64,000 nt of DNA from Strigops habroptila (Eukaryota; Chordata; Aves; Psittaciformes; Psittacidae), in assembly GCF_004027225.2 (NCBI RefSeq), contig NC_044301.2, forward strand, positions 25,360,210-25,424,209, written 5' to 3'. This document shows, one piece after another, positions 1 to 9,345 of the stretch; within the stretch, counting starts at the first letter, position 1, and each line of letters begins with the position of its first letter. The notes under the pieces are model-generated. The model saw only the letters and a list, made by a program, of their open reading frames with translations. It was not told where the DNA came from and ran no database searches. Made by a program: the position numbers and the translations under genes.

Positions 1-190
1 AACAAGTGGATTACATGAACATTTCTTAGACTATTCTGTTCTGCTTGAAGTGGTTATATTAATCACTGAATCTCACAGTCCTTATTTGATATGAAGTGCA
101 TAAAGTGGGAAAAAGCACCACCAAAATGTCTAGAATTTTAAAACTTTTTCATCTAGAGTAGGAATAACAATGACTGTTTATATTCTGTAG

Positions 191-274
191 GTTCCGAAAA
201 CAGATAGTGTTTGCCTTTGTATCAGTGATGACAGTCTGCTGCCTGTGCTGGCTCACTATCTTGGAGCAAAGCAG
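191..274 (+). CDS. PRMT7: PRMT7 internal exon (second methyltransferase-like module)
   Basis: This 84-bp phase 0-0 exon encodes 28 residues that include [19 protein letters not shown]. It is flanked by an AG acceptor (189-190) and a GT donor (275-276). The peptide matches the start of the C-terminal, catalytically degenerate methyltransferase module of PRMT7, a type III protein arginine methyltransferase that makes monomethyl-arginine on histones and splicing factors. The assignment rests on family knowledge and is supported by the downstream exons and by the SMPD3 neighbour. Earlier exons, including the catalytic N-terminal module, lie left of the window. Confidence 0.85.
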
Positions 275-1448
275 GTACAGTACTTCCTGTTTTTCTGATC
301 TTTGTGTTTTCACTTGGTATTTTTAGTTCTCTCATAGTTCAGTATTTCCATCCCATTATTATTTCCAGTGCTGCTTCAGTGATAAGTGAGAAAGAGGCTT
401 CCACTGTGTTGAAGTGGAGGTTAAATTCATCTCTGATCAAGCTGAAGTCCAGGGAGGAGATAATTGCCAGTTTTGATGTTTACTGTTGTGTAGCCTTGAA
501 TGCAAGTGGTGTTTCTCATTGCCCACTGATTCCTGTTTGCCATCTTGTCTCTTGGCGCTTTTGGAAATACTTTTTCTACCAACCTAAATGTCTGGCAGGT
601 TTGGGGTTTTTTTGTTTGTTTGGGGTTTTTTTTATGTTTGCAATTCCATAATTACATTTAATATCTAGTCTGAAGTGGAAGGTCTTGTAACAGCAAGATA
701 GGAAGCAATAAGAATACTGAGTCTGTGTGTAAATGAGAGCTGCCTGGCTGTCTCACTTAGGTATATATGTTACTTGATGTGTTCTCTCATGGGGCTCTTC
801 AAAGTAAAATACATTACAGTTGCACAGAATATTTGGGAATGTGTAATGTAATATCCTGAGAAAGATGCTAGGCAATTCGTAGAAATGACTAACCATGATG
901 AGTTAAACTAGTGATCCATGGCCCCTGTATTTTTGTCTTAGTAGTGGCTAGTCACAGACAACTACTAAGGAGAGAGGAAATGAATAGGGCAGATAGATAG
1001 ATTTCCATAATATTCTCCTAGCCCTGTAGCAGCCTGTTGCCTAACTATTTACCAGTTTTGAATAAAACCTAATTTTTTTTCTTACTTCAAAAGGCTGGTG
1101 TGCTGCATTGCACATCTGAGCTCTTCCAGCTGATACAGTCAGACCGTGTTAAACAATGCTTACAAGGAGTAAGCACCACTGGAGAGTGGTTCAGCACACT
1201 GGCAGTATGCTTGTGTTTGTTCAGCAATAAATGCATATGGCTGTGAAAACAACATTTAGCCTGTAGTTATTGGGGGTGGTTTTGCTGTTAAAAAGGTGCA
1301 TGACTGTGGGCTGTGGATTAGATGCATGGTTGTTATGAACTGTGTTCACTACGGCATTAAAATCATTCCTTCATTGTTCATTTCCATATTCTTTTAATCA
1401 AAAATTATAAAGCTAGTTTGACTAACTTGTGTATTTTCTTTACATCAG
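275..1448 (+). other. PRMT7 intron
   Basis: Intron bounded by GT (275-276) and AG (1447-1448). It joins two phase-0 exons whose peptides run together as in other PRMT7 proteins. I see no repeat of known type inside. The open frame at 304-651 is low-complexity intronic sequence. Confidence 0.75.
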
Positions 1449-1496
1449 GTATTTACATTAGAAAACTCTGCTGTGTCCTGTTCTGTCATGGAAAAA
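1449..1496 (+). CDS. PRMT7: PRMT7 internal exon
   Basis: This 48-bp phase 0-0 exon encodes VFTLENSAVSCSVMEK, between ..CATCAG and GTGAGT. It continues the preceding exon directly (AKQ then VFTLE) and matches the motif following the AdoMet-like fold of the second PRMT7 module. It is the last recognisable PRMT7 exon before the retroviral insertion. The next residues of the family (roughly 150 amino acids) were looked for up to 9860 and not found. Confidence 0.85.
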
Positions 1497-1955
1497 GTGA
1501 GTATTTGGTTTTCTGTTAAAGCAGTAAATGAACTCATGGCATTTCTAAGGCCAGAGCTGATGCCTTGGATTCTTCTTGCATCAACTGCTTGGAGGTTAAA
1601 TCAGTTTAATGAATGCATTTGATCGTAGAGTTTGACAACACTGTGGGAGGTAGGATATGTTGGAGAGGGGGAGTTCTTATTTTTTCCTGGTATTTGTACA
1701 GAGCTTTATGCAGATACTTAGAGGAATACATCCTGTCGGAGATAGATCCAGTCTCACAGCTTTAGCCACAAGCTGAATAGGCCACTGGGGAAGTTGAGCT
1801 GATCAGAGGGAATTATGGTTGCCACTGCTTGATCTCTACTTGCAGGTGCCTGTTGGCTTGTTTGCTTGAACTGCTGCTCTGCTGCCCTCATTGCATTAGT
1901 GATAAAAACCAAGGTGTTTGTTTCTGAGGGTTAGTGGAATGTGAGAGCACCCATC
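1497..1955 (+). other. PRMT7 intron remnant left of element A
   Basis: Starts with a good GTGAGT donor and runs to the TG of the element A LTR at 1956. I see no coding similarity to the missing PRMT7 exons and no known repeat. Confidence 0.6.
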
Positions 1956-2523
1956 TGTCGTGGTTTTAGCCCAGCCGGTAACTCAGAACCACACAGCCAC
2001 TCGCTCACTCCCCCCCTTCTTCCTCCCCCCACTCGCGGAGGGATGGGGAGGAGAATCGAAAGAATGTAACTCCCACGGGTTGAGATAAGAGCAGTCCTGC
2101 AACTAAGGTATAATACAAAACCACTACTGCTACCACCAGTGATAATAATGATTAGTGAAATAACAAGGGGAGAGGATACAATTCCTCACCATCCGCTGAC
2201 GGATACCCAGCTCGACCCGAGCAGTGATCTGGGCCTTCTGGGTAACTCCCCCCAGTTTATACACTGGGCATGACGTGCTGTGGTATGGAATACCCCTTTG
2301 GCTAGTTTGGGTCAGGTGTCCTGTCTCTGCTTCCTCCCGGCTTCCCCTCCTCCCTGGCAGAGCATGAGACTGAGAAAGTCCTTGGTCAGAGTAAACATTA
2401 CTTAGCAACAACTAAAAACATCAGTGTTATCAGCATTGTTCCCAGGCTGAAAGTCAAAAAAACATAGCACTGCAACAGCTACTAAGAAGGAGAAAAATGA
2501 CTGCTATAGCTGAACCCAGGACA
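1956..2523 (-). repeat. Element A 3' LTR
   Basis: A 568-bp LTR. In viral sense it runs from TGTCCTGGGTTCA (2523) to ..CCACGACA (1956), so it has TG..CA ends. It contains a TATA-like GTGTATAAAC on the minus strand near 2265. A purine-rich stretch (about 2524-2545, viral sense AATAAGGGGTGGATAC) abuts its start as a likely polypurine tract. The same LTR occurs at 8769-9170, 43,262-43,430, 47,945-48,186 (opposite orientation), 48,226-48,677 and 57,551-58,119. No clear target duplication can be assigned because the right end of the element is truncated. Confidence 0.85.
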
Positions 2524-2828
2524 GTATCCACCCCTTATTCCATACCATTCACGTCATGCTCAGATCCCACATCTCTCAACACACCATCGTCCCTGTCCCA
2601 TATATAGACATATATATACACCCACACCCACACACAAAGAGAAAGATATCATTCCCTAGTCCATGGACCAATCCCTACAAAGTTGCTGAATTCATCCAGT
2701 CCATGATGTCAGGCTCCATCTCTTGTAATAGTCTTTCAGGGCAGGAGGGACGGTACGTAGTGTTGGGTTGTTGCCTGCTGATGACACTGCCAAACTCATC
2801 TGGTCACTGCTGAGCTCGTCTGGTTTCC

Positions 2829-2957
2829 TCAAAATTCATTCTTTGTTGGGGTGATGATCGGAGGGAAGTCAGGGTCAGTTGCTGGTGACATGAAGATATC
2901 TAGCTGGTGGGCTATAAAAGTGTTATAGAGCAGGCAACAGTGTACAATTGAGTTCAT
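2829..2957 (-). pseudogene. Post-pol small ORF of element A, truncated
   Basis: Begins with ATG at 2957, overlapping the end of the integrase frame in another frame. The peptide starts MNSIVHCCLLYNTFIAHQLD, a short hydrophobic signal-like stretch, and stops after 42 residues. The equivalent ORF in element B (58,540-58,310) is 76 residues. The copy here is shortened by an indel near 2835. No known homolog is recognised. It could be a remnant of env leader sequence, an accessory ORF, or chance. Confidence 0.35.
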
Positions 2958-3709
2958 TGGCTGTTTTCCCCCAAAATCAAATTCCCTTGAGGTACACATT
3001 GGACTTCCCGCATTACGCACCAAGTATATCCAGGTCCCTGAGCAAAAGCAACCCCACGAGTGGGTTTGCCTTTACCTGAAGCAGGAATAACCCAGACGGT
3101 CTTCCCCAACAAATTCTTTATGTGCACCACAGGAACTTTATCCCCCTCTACAGTAGGTAAAAGTTCTGATTGGGCTGGGCCAGCCCTGTTGGCAGATCCC
3201 CTACTGTTGACCAACCAGGTGGCTTTTGGTAAATGTGTATCCCAGTGTTTGAAAGTCCCACCACCCATTGCTCTCAGTGTACTTTTTAACAGCCCATTGT
3301 ATTGTTTGATTTTCCCAGAGGCTGGTGCATGGTACGGGATGTGATATACCCAATCAACGCCATGCTCTTTGGCCCAAGTGTCTCTAAGGTTGTTCCGGAA
3401 ATGAGTCCCATTGTCTGACTCGATTCTCTCTGGGGTGCAGTGTTGCCACAAGACTTGTTTCTCAAGGCCCAGGATAGTGTTCCGGGCAGTGGTGTGGGGC
3501 ACACCATATGATTCCAGCCATCTGGTGGTTGCTTCCACCATGGTAAGCACATAGCGCTTGCCTTGGCAGGTCGGTGGGAGTGTGATATAGTCAATCTGCC
3601 AGGCCTCCCCATACTTGTACTTCAGCCATCGTCCTCCATACCAGAGAGGCTTTAACCACTTGGCTTGCTTAAATGCAGCACGTTTCACATTCATGAATAA
3701 CCTGGGCAA
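2954..3709 (-). pseudogene. Element A integrase, catalytic Glu lost
   Basis: An open segment of 251 codons covering the integrase core and C-terminus. Recognisable landmarks are WQIDYI (first catalytic Asp) and SDNGTHF (second Asp). The third position of the DDE triad is Lys in SGKIKQYNG, whereas element B has Glu at the same place (SGKTEQYNG). The N-terminal zinc-binding region upstream (about 3710-4020) is broken by frameshifts and stops. Integrase would insert proviral DNA in the nucleus; with the Glu replaced this copy could not. The ORF ends at ..LILGENSQ next to the small ORF. Confidence 0.85.
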
Positions 3710-4020
3710 TAGTGTCCATTGTTAAGTCCACCCCTCGATCACGAGCCCATCTATATGTTGCATCTCTGCCTTGATGGCCCACTGGGCTAAAAATAATTCA
3801 CCCTTATGTTGCCAATCTAGGTCCATCTGAGAACTTCAATCTTAGCAGCTTTATCCACTTGCTGGTTATTCTGGTGTTCCTCAGTGGCCCGACTCTTGGG
3901 TATGTGAGCATCTACGTGGCATACCTTCACCACCAGGTTCTGCACCCAGGCAGCGATATCTTGCCACAATGCAGCAGCCCAGATGGGTTTACTTCTGTGT
4001 TGCCAGTGGCTCTGCTTCCA

Positions 4021-6111
4021 TTACTGCAACCACCCCCACAGGGCATTTGCCATCATCCATGAGTCAGTATAGAGGTAAAGTACTGGCCATTTTTCTTGTT
4101 CAGCAATGTCCAAGGCCAGCTGGATGGCTTTCACCTCTGCAAAGTGACTCAATTCACCCTCTCCTTCAGCTGTTTCTGCAACTTGTCCCAGGGGACTCCA
4201 CACAGCTGCCTTCCATCTCTGATGCTTTCCCACAATATGGGAGGACCCATCAGTAAACAAGGCATATTGCTTTTTACTCTCTGCCAGTTCATTATATGGT
4301 GGGGCCTCTTCAGCATGCGTCACCTCCTCTTCTGGTGACATCCCAAAATCTTTGCCCTCTGGCCAGTCCATGATGATTTCTAGAATTCCTGGACGACTGG
4401 GATTTCCTGTTAGAGCTCCTTGCGTAATTAGTGCAGCCCACTTATTCCATGTAGCATCAGTTGCATGATGTGTAGAGGAGACCCTGCCTTTGAACATCCA
4501 GCCCAGCACAGGCAACCGGGGTGCCAGGAGGAGCTGCGCTTCAGTTCCAATCACTTCTGAAGCAACTCGAACCTGTTCATAGGCTGCCAGTATCTCTTTT
4601 TCAGTGGGAGTGTAGCTGGCCTTGGATCCTTTATATCCCCGACTCCAAAAGCCAAGGGGTCGACCTCGAGTCTCCCCTGGAGCTTTCTGCCAGAGGCTCC
4701 AGGTAGGACCATTCTCCCCAGCTGCGGTATAGAGCACATTTTTCACGCCTGGCCCGGCCCGGACTGGTCCAAGGGCTACTGCATGAACTATTTCTCGTTT
4801 AATTTGTTCAAAGGCTTGTTGTTGCTCAGGGCCCCATTTGAAATCATTCTTCTTCTGCGTCACGTGATAGAGAGGGCTTACAATCAGACTGTAATTTGGG
4901 ATGTGCATTCTCCAGAATCCCACAACACCTAAAAAAGCTTGTGTTTCTTTCTTGTTAGTTGGTGGAGATACTGCTGTTATCTTTTTGGTCACCTCTGTGG
5001 GGATCTGGTGACCTCCATGTTGCCATTTTATTCCCAAAAATTGAATCTCCTGTGCAGGTCCCTTGACCTTATTCCGTTTTATGGCAAAACTGTTCTTCAG
5101 AAGGATTTGGGTTCTTTTTCTCCCTTTCTCAAAAACTTCTTCCACTGTGTCACCCCACACGATGGCACCATCAATGTACTGCAGGTGTTCTGGAGCTTGC
5201 CCCTGTTCCAGTGCAGTCTGGATCAATCCATGGCAGATGGTAGGGCTGTGTTTCCACCCCTGGGGCAGTCGGTTCCAAGTGTACTGGACGCCCCTCCAAG
5301 TGAAAACAAACCATGGCCTGCATTCTGCTGCCAAAGGGATTGAGAAAAATGCATTGGCAATATCACTTGTGGCATCCCACTTGGCTGCCTTTGACTCCAG
5401 TTCATATTGAAGTTCTAGCATGTCCGGTACGGCAGCACTCAATGGTGGTGTGACTTCGTTCAGGCCACGATAGTCTACTGTTAGTCTCCACTCTCCATTA
5501 GACTTTTGCACTGGCCATATGGGGCTATTAAAGGGTGAGCAGGTCCTGCTGATCACTCCTTGGCTCTCCAATCTACGGATCAGCTTATGGATGGGAATCA
5601 AGGAGTCTCGGTTGGGACGATATTGCTGCCGGTGCACTGTTGTGGTCACGATTGGCACTTGTTGTTCTTCGACCTTCAGCAACCCCACAACAGAAGGATC
5701 CTCTGAGAGACCCGGTAAGGTGGACAGCTGCTTAATTTCCTCTGTCTCCAAGGCAGCTATACCAAAAGCCCATTGGTACCCTTTTGGGTCTTTGAAGTAC
5801 CCTCTCCTGAGAGAGTCTATGCCAAGGATGCATGGATCCCCTGGACCAGTCACAATGGGGTGCATTTGCCACTTCCTCCCAGTCAGGCTGATTTCAGCTT
5901 CCAGTATAGTTAACGCTTGGGATCCTCCTGTCACTCCAGAAATATAAATGGGTTTCACCCCTTGATACCTTGATGGCATCAGAGTACAATGTGCACCGGT
6001 ATCTCCTAGAGCCTTATACTTCTGTGGGATTGATGTGCCAGGCCATCTGATCCACACAGTCCAGTAAACCCGATTATCCCTCTCCTCCACCTGGCTGGAG
6101 GCAGGGCCCCT
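4021..6111 (-). pseudogene. Element A protease, reverse transcriptase and RNase H
   Basis: This is an open frame in the same frame as Gag, directly after the UAG at 6114-6112, with no ATG at its start (the first near-start codon is GTG at 6090). Counting from 6090, an aspartic protease has DTGAHC at about residue 30. The RT has SDIANAFF (about 243), LPQGWKHSP (about 275) and YIDG (305-308) where YIDD is expected. RNase H has FTDGSS (about 612), a Glu near 652 and YTDSW (about 674). The frame ends at TAA (4023-4021), where element B has CAA, so this is a nonsense change that cuts RNase H from integrase. The loss of the second RT Asp predicts an inactive polymerase. Confidence 0.9.
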
Positions 6112-6114
6112 CTA
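6084..6114 (-). promoter_or_regulatory. Gag-pol UAG with downstream hairpin (readthrough candidate)
   Basis: Gag ends with UAG at 6114-6112, and pol is open in the same frame immediately after it. Ten bases downstream a perfect 6-bp stem with a 6-base loop forms: CCTCCA-GCCAGG-TGGAGG (6101-6084). The loop GCCAGG is complementary to CCTGGC at 6042-6037, so a pseudoknot is possible. All of these elements are identical in element B (63,454-63,424 and 63,382-63,377). Stop-codon readthrough with a downstream pseudoknot is the established gag-pol strategy of gammaretroviruses; its use here is inference. Confidence 0.55.
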
Positions 6115-8706
6115 ATAGTGATCATAAAATTCTCCACTTCTGTCTTGTAGAAAGGGATTAGTATTCCTTATCACAGGAGCTGGAGTAAAATCAGCTCTTC
6201 CACTCCATCTGGGAAACTGCTCACCAGAGACTGGAGCAGCAGCTTTCCTGGGAGGATCATCCTTGACCATTGTTCTCCTCTTCAGTTTACGCACCCGTTC
6301 CTCCAGAGCTGAAGTAGGTTTTCCATCCCACTTTCTCATGTCTTCTCCGTGATCCCGCAGGTAAAACCATAGGGTGGCCCGGGGCGTGTACCTCCTATAT
6401 TTTCTTTCTCGAGCAGTAGGGCGCCTTCTGTTAATAGCTGAGACATGGGTTGGTACGCGTGGGGAGCTGGGTATATCAGATAAATCGTCTCTCAATTGTT
6501 TGAACTCCTGGGACAGTTTTTCCACACCTGAAATGATGGAAGGGGTGAGATTGTCTTCGAACTCTCAGAGTTGACGAATCAGGCAATCCACTGTTGGTGA
6601 TATTCCATCATTCCAGGTCATTGATGACAATGTGTGGGCATATGATGATGGCGCACTCCGTGTAAGTTTCCGCCACATGGGTCGTGTACGTTCGACTTCA
6701 TCTGGATCTACGGATGTGTTCCTGGCATCCGGCCTACGATAGATCATCTCTATAATGGCTGATTCCCTCAGGGACTGGATGCCTTTCTCTATCGTGGTCC
6801 AGTTGGCTGAGCAACTCGTAATATCATCTTTGTAGGGAAACCTTTCCTTCACAGCTGCCAGGAGCCGCCTCCAAAGACTGAGGGCTCTCTTCTCTCTTGC
6901 AATCGCTTTGTCAATTCCTCCTTCCCTAGCAAGTGATCCCAGCTGCTTGGCTTCCTTACCTTCTAGTTCGTGACCGTCGGCCCCATTGTCCCAGCATCGG
7001 AGCAACCAGGTGACAATGTGCTCCCCTGGAAGATGGGTGAAATCTTTTCGCATATTGCACAGCTCGGTTGAGGTCCGGGGTCGAGAAGTGACCTCTTCTT
7101 CTTCTTCCTCCTCTTCCTCTGATCCACATAGTAGTAACTCTTGTTCAGATTCTGTTCCGTGTAGTAATGGCATTGGGTCTTCATCTTTCTTCACTTCGCG
7201 GGTTGCTCTTTGTGCCTCTCGTCTGCTTTTGCTTACAGGGGCAACAGACATTGTCACAAACTGGCCATTTGGTTTAGCTGCAGTGTTTGTCACTGTGGTT
7301 GGAGTGGCTGCAGTGCCTGCCACTAGGATTGGAGTGGTTGCAATGTCTATTGCTGGGGTTGGTGCAGCTGTTGTGCTTGGGAGTTGAGTAACGCCAACAG
7401 CTGCATTGTCTGTTGCTGTCGGGGTTTGAGTAGCTACTGTGCTTGTCACTGGGGTTGATGTAGCTGCGGTTCTTGGAGTAGCCACATAGACTCTTGCTGT
7501 CGGGGTTTGAGTAGCTACTGTGCTTGTCACTGGGGTTGGTGTGGCTGCGGTGCTTGGAGTAGCCGCATTGTCTGTTGCTGTCGGGGTTTGAGTAGCTGTT
7601 GTGCTTGTCACTGGGGTTGGTGTAGCTGCTGTATTTGAAGTTGGAGTAGTTGCGTTGTCTGTTGTGGTCAGGGTTTGAGTAGCTGTTGTGCTTGTCACTG
7701 GGGTTGATGTAGCTGCTGTACTTGGAGTAGCTGTGTTGACTGTTGTGGTCAGGGTTTGAGTAGCTGCTGTGCTTGGAGTTGGAGTAGCTGCCTTGTCTAT
7801 TGCTTTGCCATCAGATCCAGAGACATTTTTTTCCCTTTGAAGGTGCTGGATAGTGTTGAGCAGGGCTCTGTAGGCGTAGGGCAAGCCCCAGCACATTGCA
7901 GCGTGTTGTCCCTCTCTGGTACAACCAGGACGACAGCACACCTCGTTTAAGTGTTTTACTAGTTTTTCCGGATGTTGTGCTTGTTCAGTGGTGAAGTTCC
8001 AAAGCACTGGAGGGGCCCACTGGCCTAGGTACTTGCCCATACTATCCCACACACCCTGCCACTCATGACTGTCCAGCCTCAGGGAAAATCTCTTGGTGGT
8101 CCTCCTATATCGTCGTCTACCCCAAGACCAGATTTGAACCCGATACTGCTTAACTTTCGAGATTAAACGAAATAGGGTGTTCCCAGGGTGGGATGGCCGT
8201 GGGTAAAACACACTCCGTATGTTTGCCAACATGCTGATCCCCAGCACAATCAGCAGGCAGGTCTCAAGGGTATTCAAAGGCCATCCAAAACCTTCAGAAC
8301 TCTCAAATGCTGTTGCAGAAACGCTGGTGGGGGAACAGGGGGTGAAAGAGAATGCCTCCTTCATAAGTTTACCCCCCGAGGAGAAAAAAAAAGATATGCA
8401 ATTGCTAAAATATTTCATTATATACCTCCCAAAGTATAGAGGTGATGGCCACACTGGAAGCACAAACCAGACCAGTTTCATGATCAATGAGTCTATTGTT
8501 ATACAAGTCATTACCATGAAGTACAGTGAAACCATAACCTTAGCCCAGGCCCCCCAGCCGATAAACACTAAAACAGCAAATAGTGGCCGTAAGTAAGGTA
8601 CAACATGCTGAAACTCTGAAATCAAGCGCAACATGTCTGAGAGCCAAATAATCACCATTGTGACGAGTAGTAACAATGAATGCTTATCACGAATATGATT
8701 AGACAC
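6112..8706 (-). pseudogene. Element A Gag polyprotein, one internal stop
   Basis: A 713-codon open frame (8706-6565), then a TGA at 6567-6565, then the same frame continues to the UAG at 6112. Element B has CGA at the internal stop, so this is a single nonsense change. The first codon at 8706 is GTG; the first in-frame ATG is residue 17. Features by residue: several hydrophobic, probably membrane-spanning segments (about 8-26, 36-98, 146-163), a basic patch (about 184-208), a Cys-His cluster C-x3-C-x5-H-x3-C (258-272), a Thr/Ala/Pro repeat (about 305-478), a Glu run (529-538) and a capsid-like region (about 545-690, with WLLRCWDNG and RTRPMWRK). The N-terminal membrane-like part is unusual for Gag. 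Confidence 0.75.
7390..7800 (-). repeat. 81-bp coding minisatellite in Gag
   Basis: The motif (c)(g/a)gggtttgagtagctg recurs at 7420, 7501, 7582, 7669 and 7750, with spacings of 81, 81, 87 and 81 bp, so the frame is kept. It encodes a 27-residue Thr/Ala/Pro-rich unit repeated about five times. It resembles a mucin-like linker between the N-terminal part and the capsid region of Gag. Confidence 0.85.
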
Positions 8707-8742
8707 ACTCTGGTCAGATCTGTCGTTATCTCAACCTTTCGT

Positions 8743-8760
8743 GCCCCACGTTGGGCGCCA
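8743..8760 (-). promoter_or_regulatory. Primer-binding site, tRNA-Lys(1,2) type
   Basis: On the minus strand, 8 bases after the LTR end, the sequence reads TGGCGCCCAACGTGGGGC. This is the 18-base PBS known from retroviruses primed by tRNA-Lys1,2. Its position fixes the 5' end of the internal region of element A. Confidence 0.85.
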
Positions 8761-8768
8761 CAAAGAAC

Positions 8769-9170
8769 TGTCGTGTTTTGAGCCCAGCCGGTAACTCAGA
8801 ACCACACAGCCACTCGCTCACTCCTCCCCTTCTTCCTCCCCCTGCTCCCGGAGGGATGGGGAGGAGAATCGAAAGAATGTAACTCCCACGGGTTGAGATA
8901 AGAGCAGTCCTGCAACTAAGGTATAATACAAAACCACTACTGCTACCACCAGTGATGATAATGATTAGTGAAATAACAAGGGGAGAGGATACAGTTGCTG
9001 ACCACCCGCTGACCGATACCCAGCCCAACCCAAGCAGTGATCTGGGCCTTCCGGGTAACTCCCCCCGGTTTATATACTGGGCATGACGTGCCGTGGTATG
9101 GAATACCCCTTTGGCTAGTTTGGGTCAGGTGTCCTGTCTCTGCTTCCTCCCGGCTTCTCCTCCTCCCTCA
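8769..9170 (-). repeat. Element A 5' LTR, U3 end truncated
   Basis: Matches 1956 to about 2360 of the 3' LTR, including the minus-strand TATA box (plus 9069-9076, tttatata). It is cut at cctcctccctc, so the U3 start with TGTCCTGGG is missing. It joins directly to a second, different LTR piece. Confidence 0.85.
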
Positions 9171-9345
9171 CAGCCACACAGCCGCTTGCTCACTCCCCCC
9201 CTCCTTCCCCTCCCGCTCCCAGAGGGATGGGGAGGAGAATCGAAAGAATCTAACTCCCACGGGTTGAGATAAGAACAGTCCAGTAACTAAGGTATAATAC
9301 AAAACTACTACTGCTACTACTGCTACTACTGCTGCTGTAATTATA
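9171..9345 (-). repeat. Second partial LTR abutting element A
   Basis: The LTR sequence restarts within the region equivalent to 1994 of the 3' LTR and runs to the tataatacaaaa part, ending in an expanded ctactgctact microsatellite (about 9303-9337). It carries gaacagtccagtaact, which matches the element B LTR and not element A (gagcagtcctgcaact). It therefore derives from another subfamily member. Confidence 0.7.

Larger units (their letters stand above)
1956..9345 (-). mobile_element. Element A: env-less endogenous retrovirus
   Basis: Degenerate provirus on the minus strand. The order in viral sense is 5' LTR pieces (9345-8769), tRNA-Lys PBS (8760-8743), Gag (8706-6112), in-frame UAG, protease-RT-RNase H (6111-4021), integrase (3709-2954), a short non-pol segment and the 3' LTR (2523-1956). 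No env is present: only about 430 bp separate integrase from the LTR. The RT has an LPQGWKHSP motif and the protein set looks ERV-L/class III-like, but the class is not certain. A second copy (element B) lies at 57,551-64,000. The element occupies the place where several PRMT7 exons are expected. Its open frames are broken by nonsense and frameshift changes. Confidence 0.9.

Noticed and set aside
304..651. 115-codon ORF as a gene
   Set aside because: It lies inside a PRMT7 intron between well-defined splice sites and has a low-complexity T/G-rich end.
1094..1165. Possible extra PRMT7 exon (open GVLHCTSELFQ segment)
   Set aside because: The flanking exons at 191 and 1449 join directly in the family protein; no room for an extra exon and no similarity.
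6986..7387. Plus-strand ORFs over element A (also 2556, 5063, 5519, 8219)
   Set aside because: They are antisense shadows of the retroviral frames, created by their repeat and codon structure.
7390..7800. CRISPR-like array
   Set aside because: The 81-bp units are contiguous coding repeats without unique spacers, in a vertebrate ERV.
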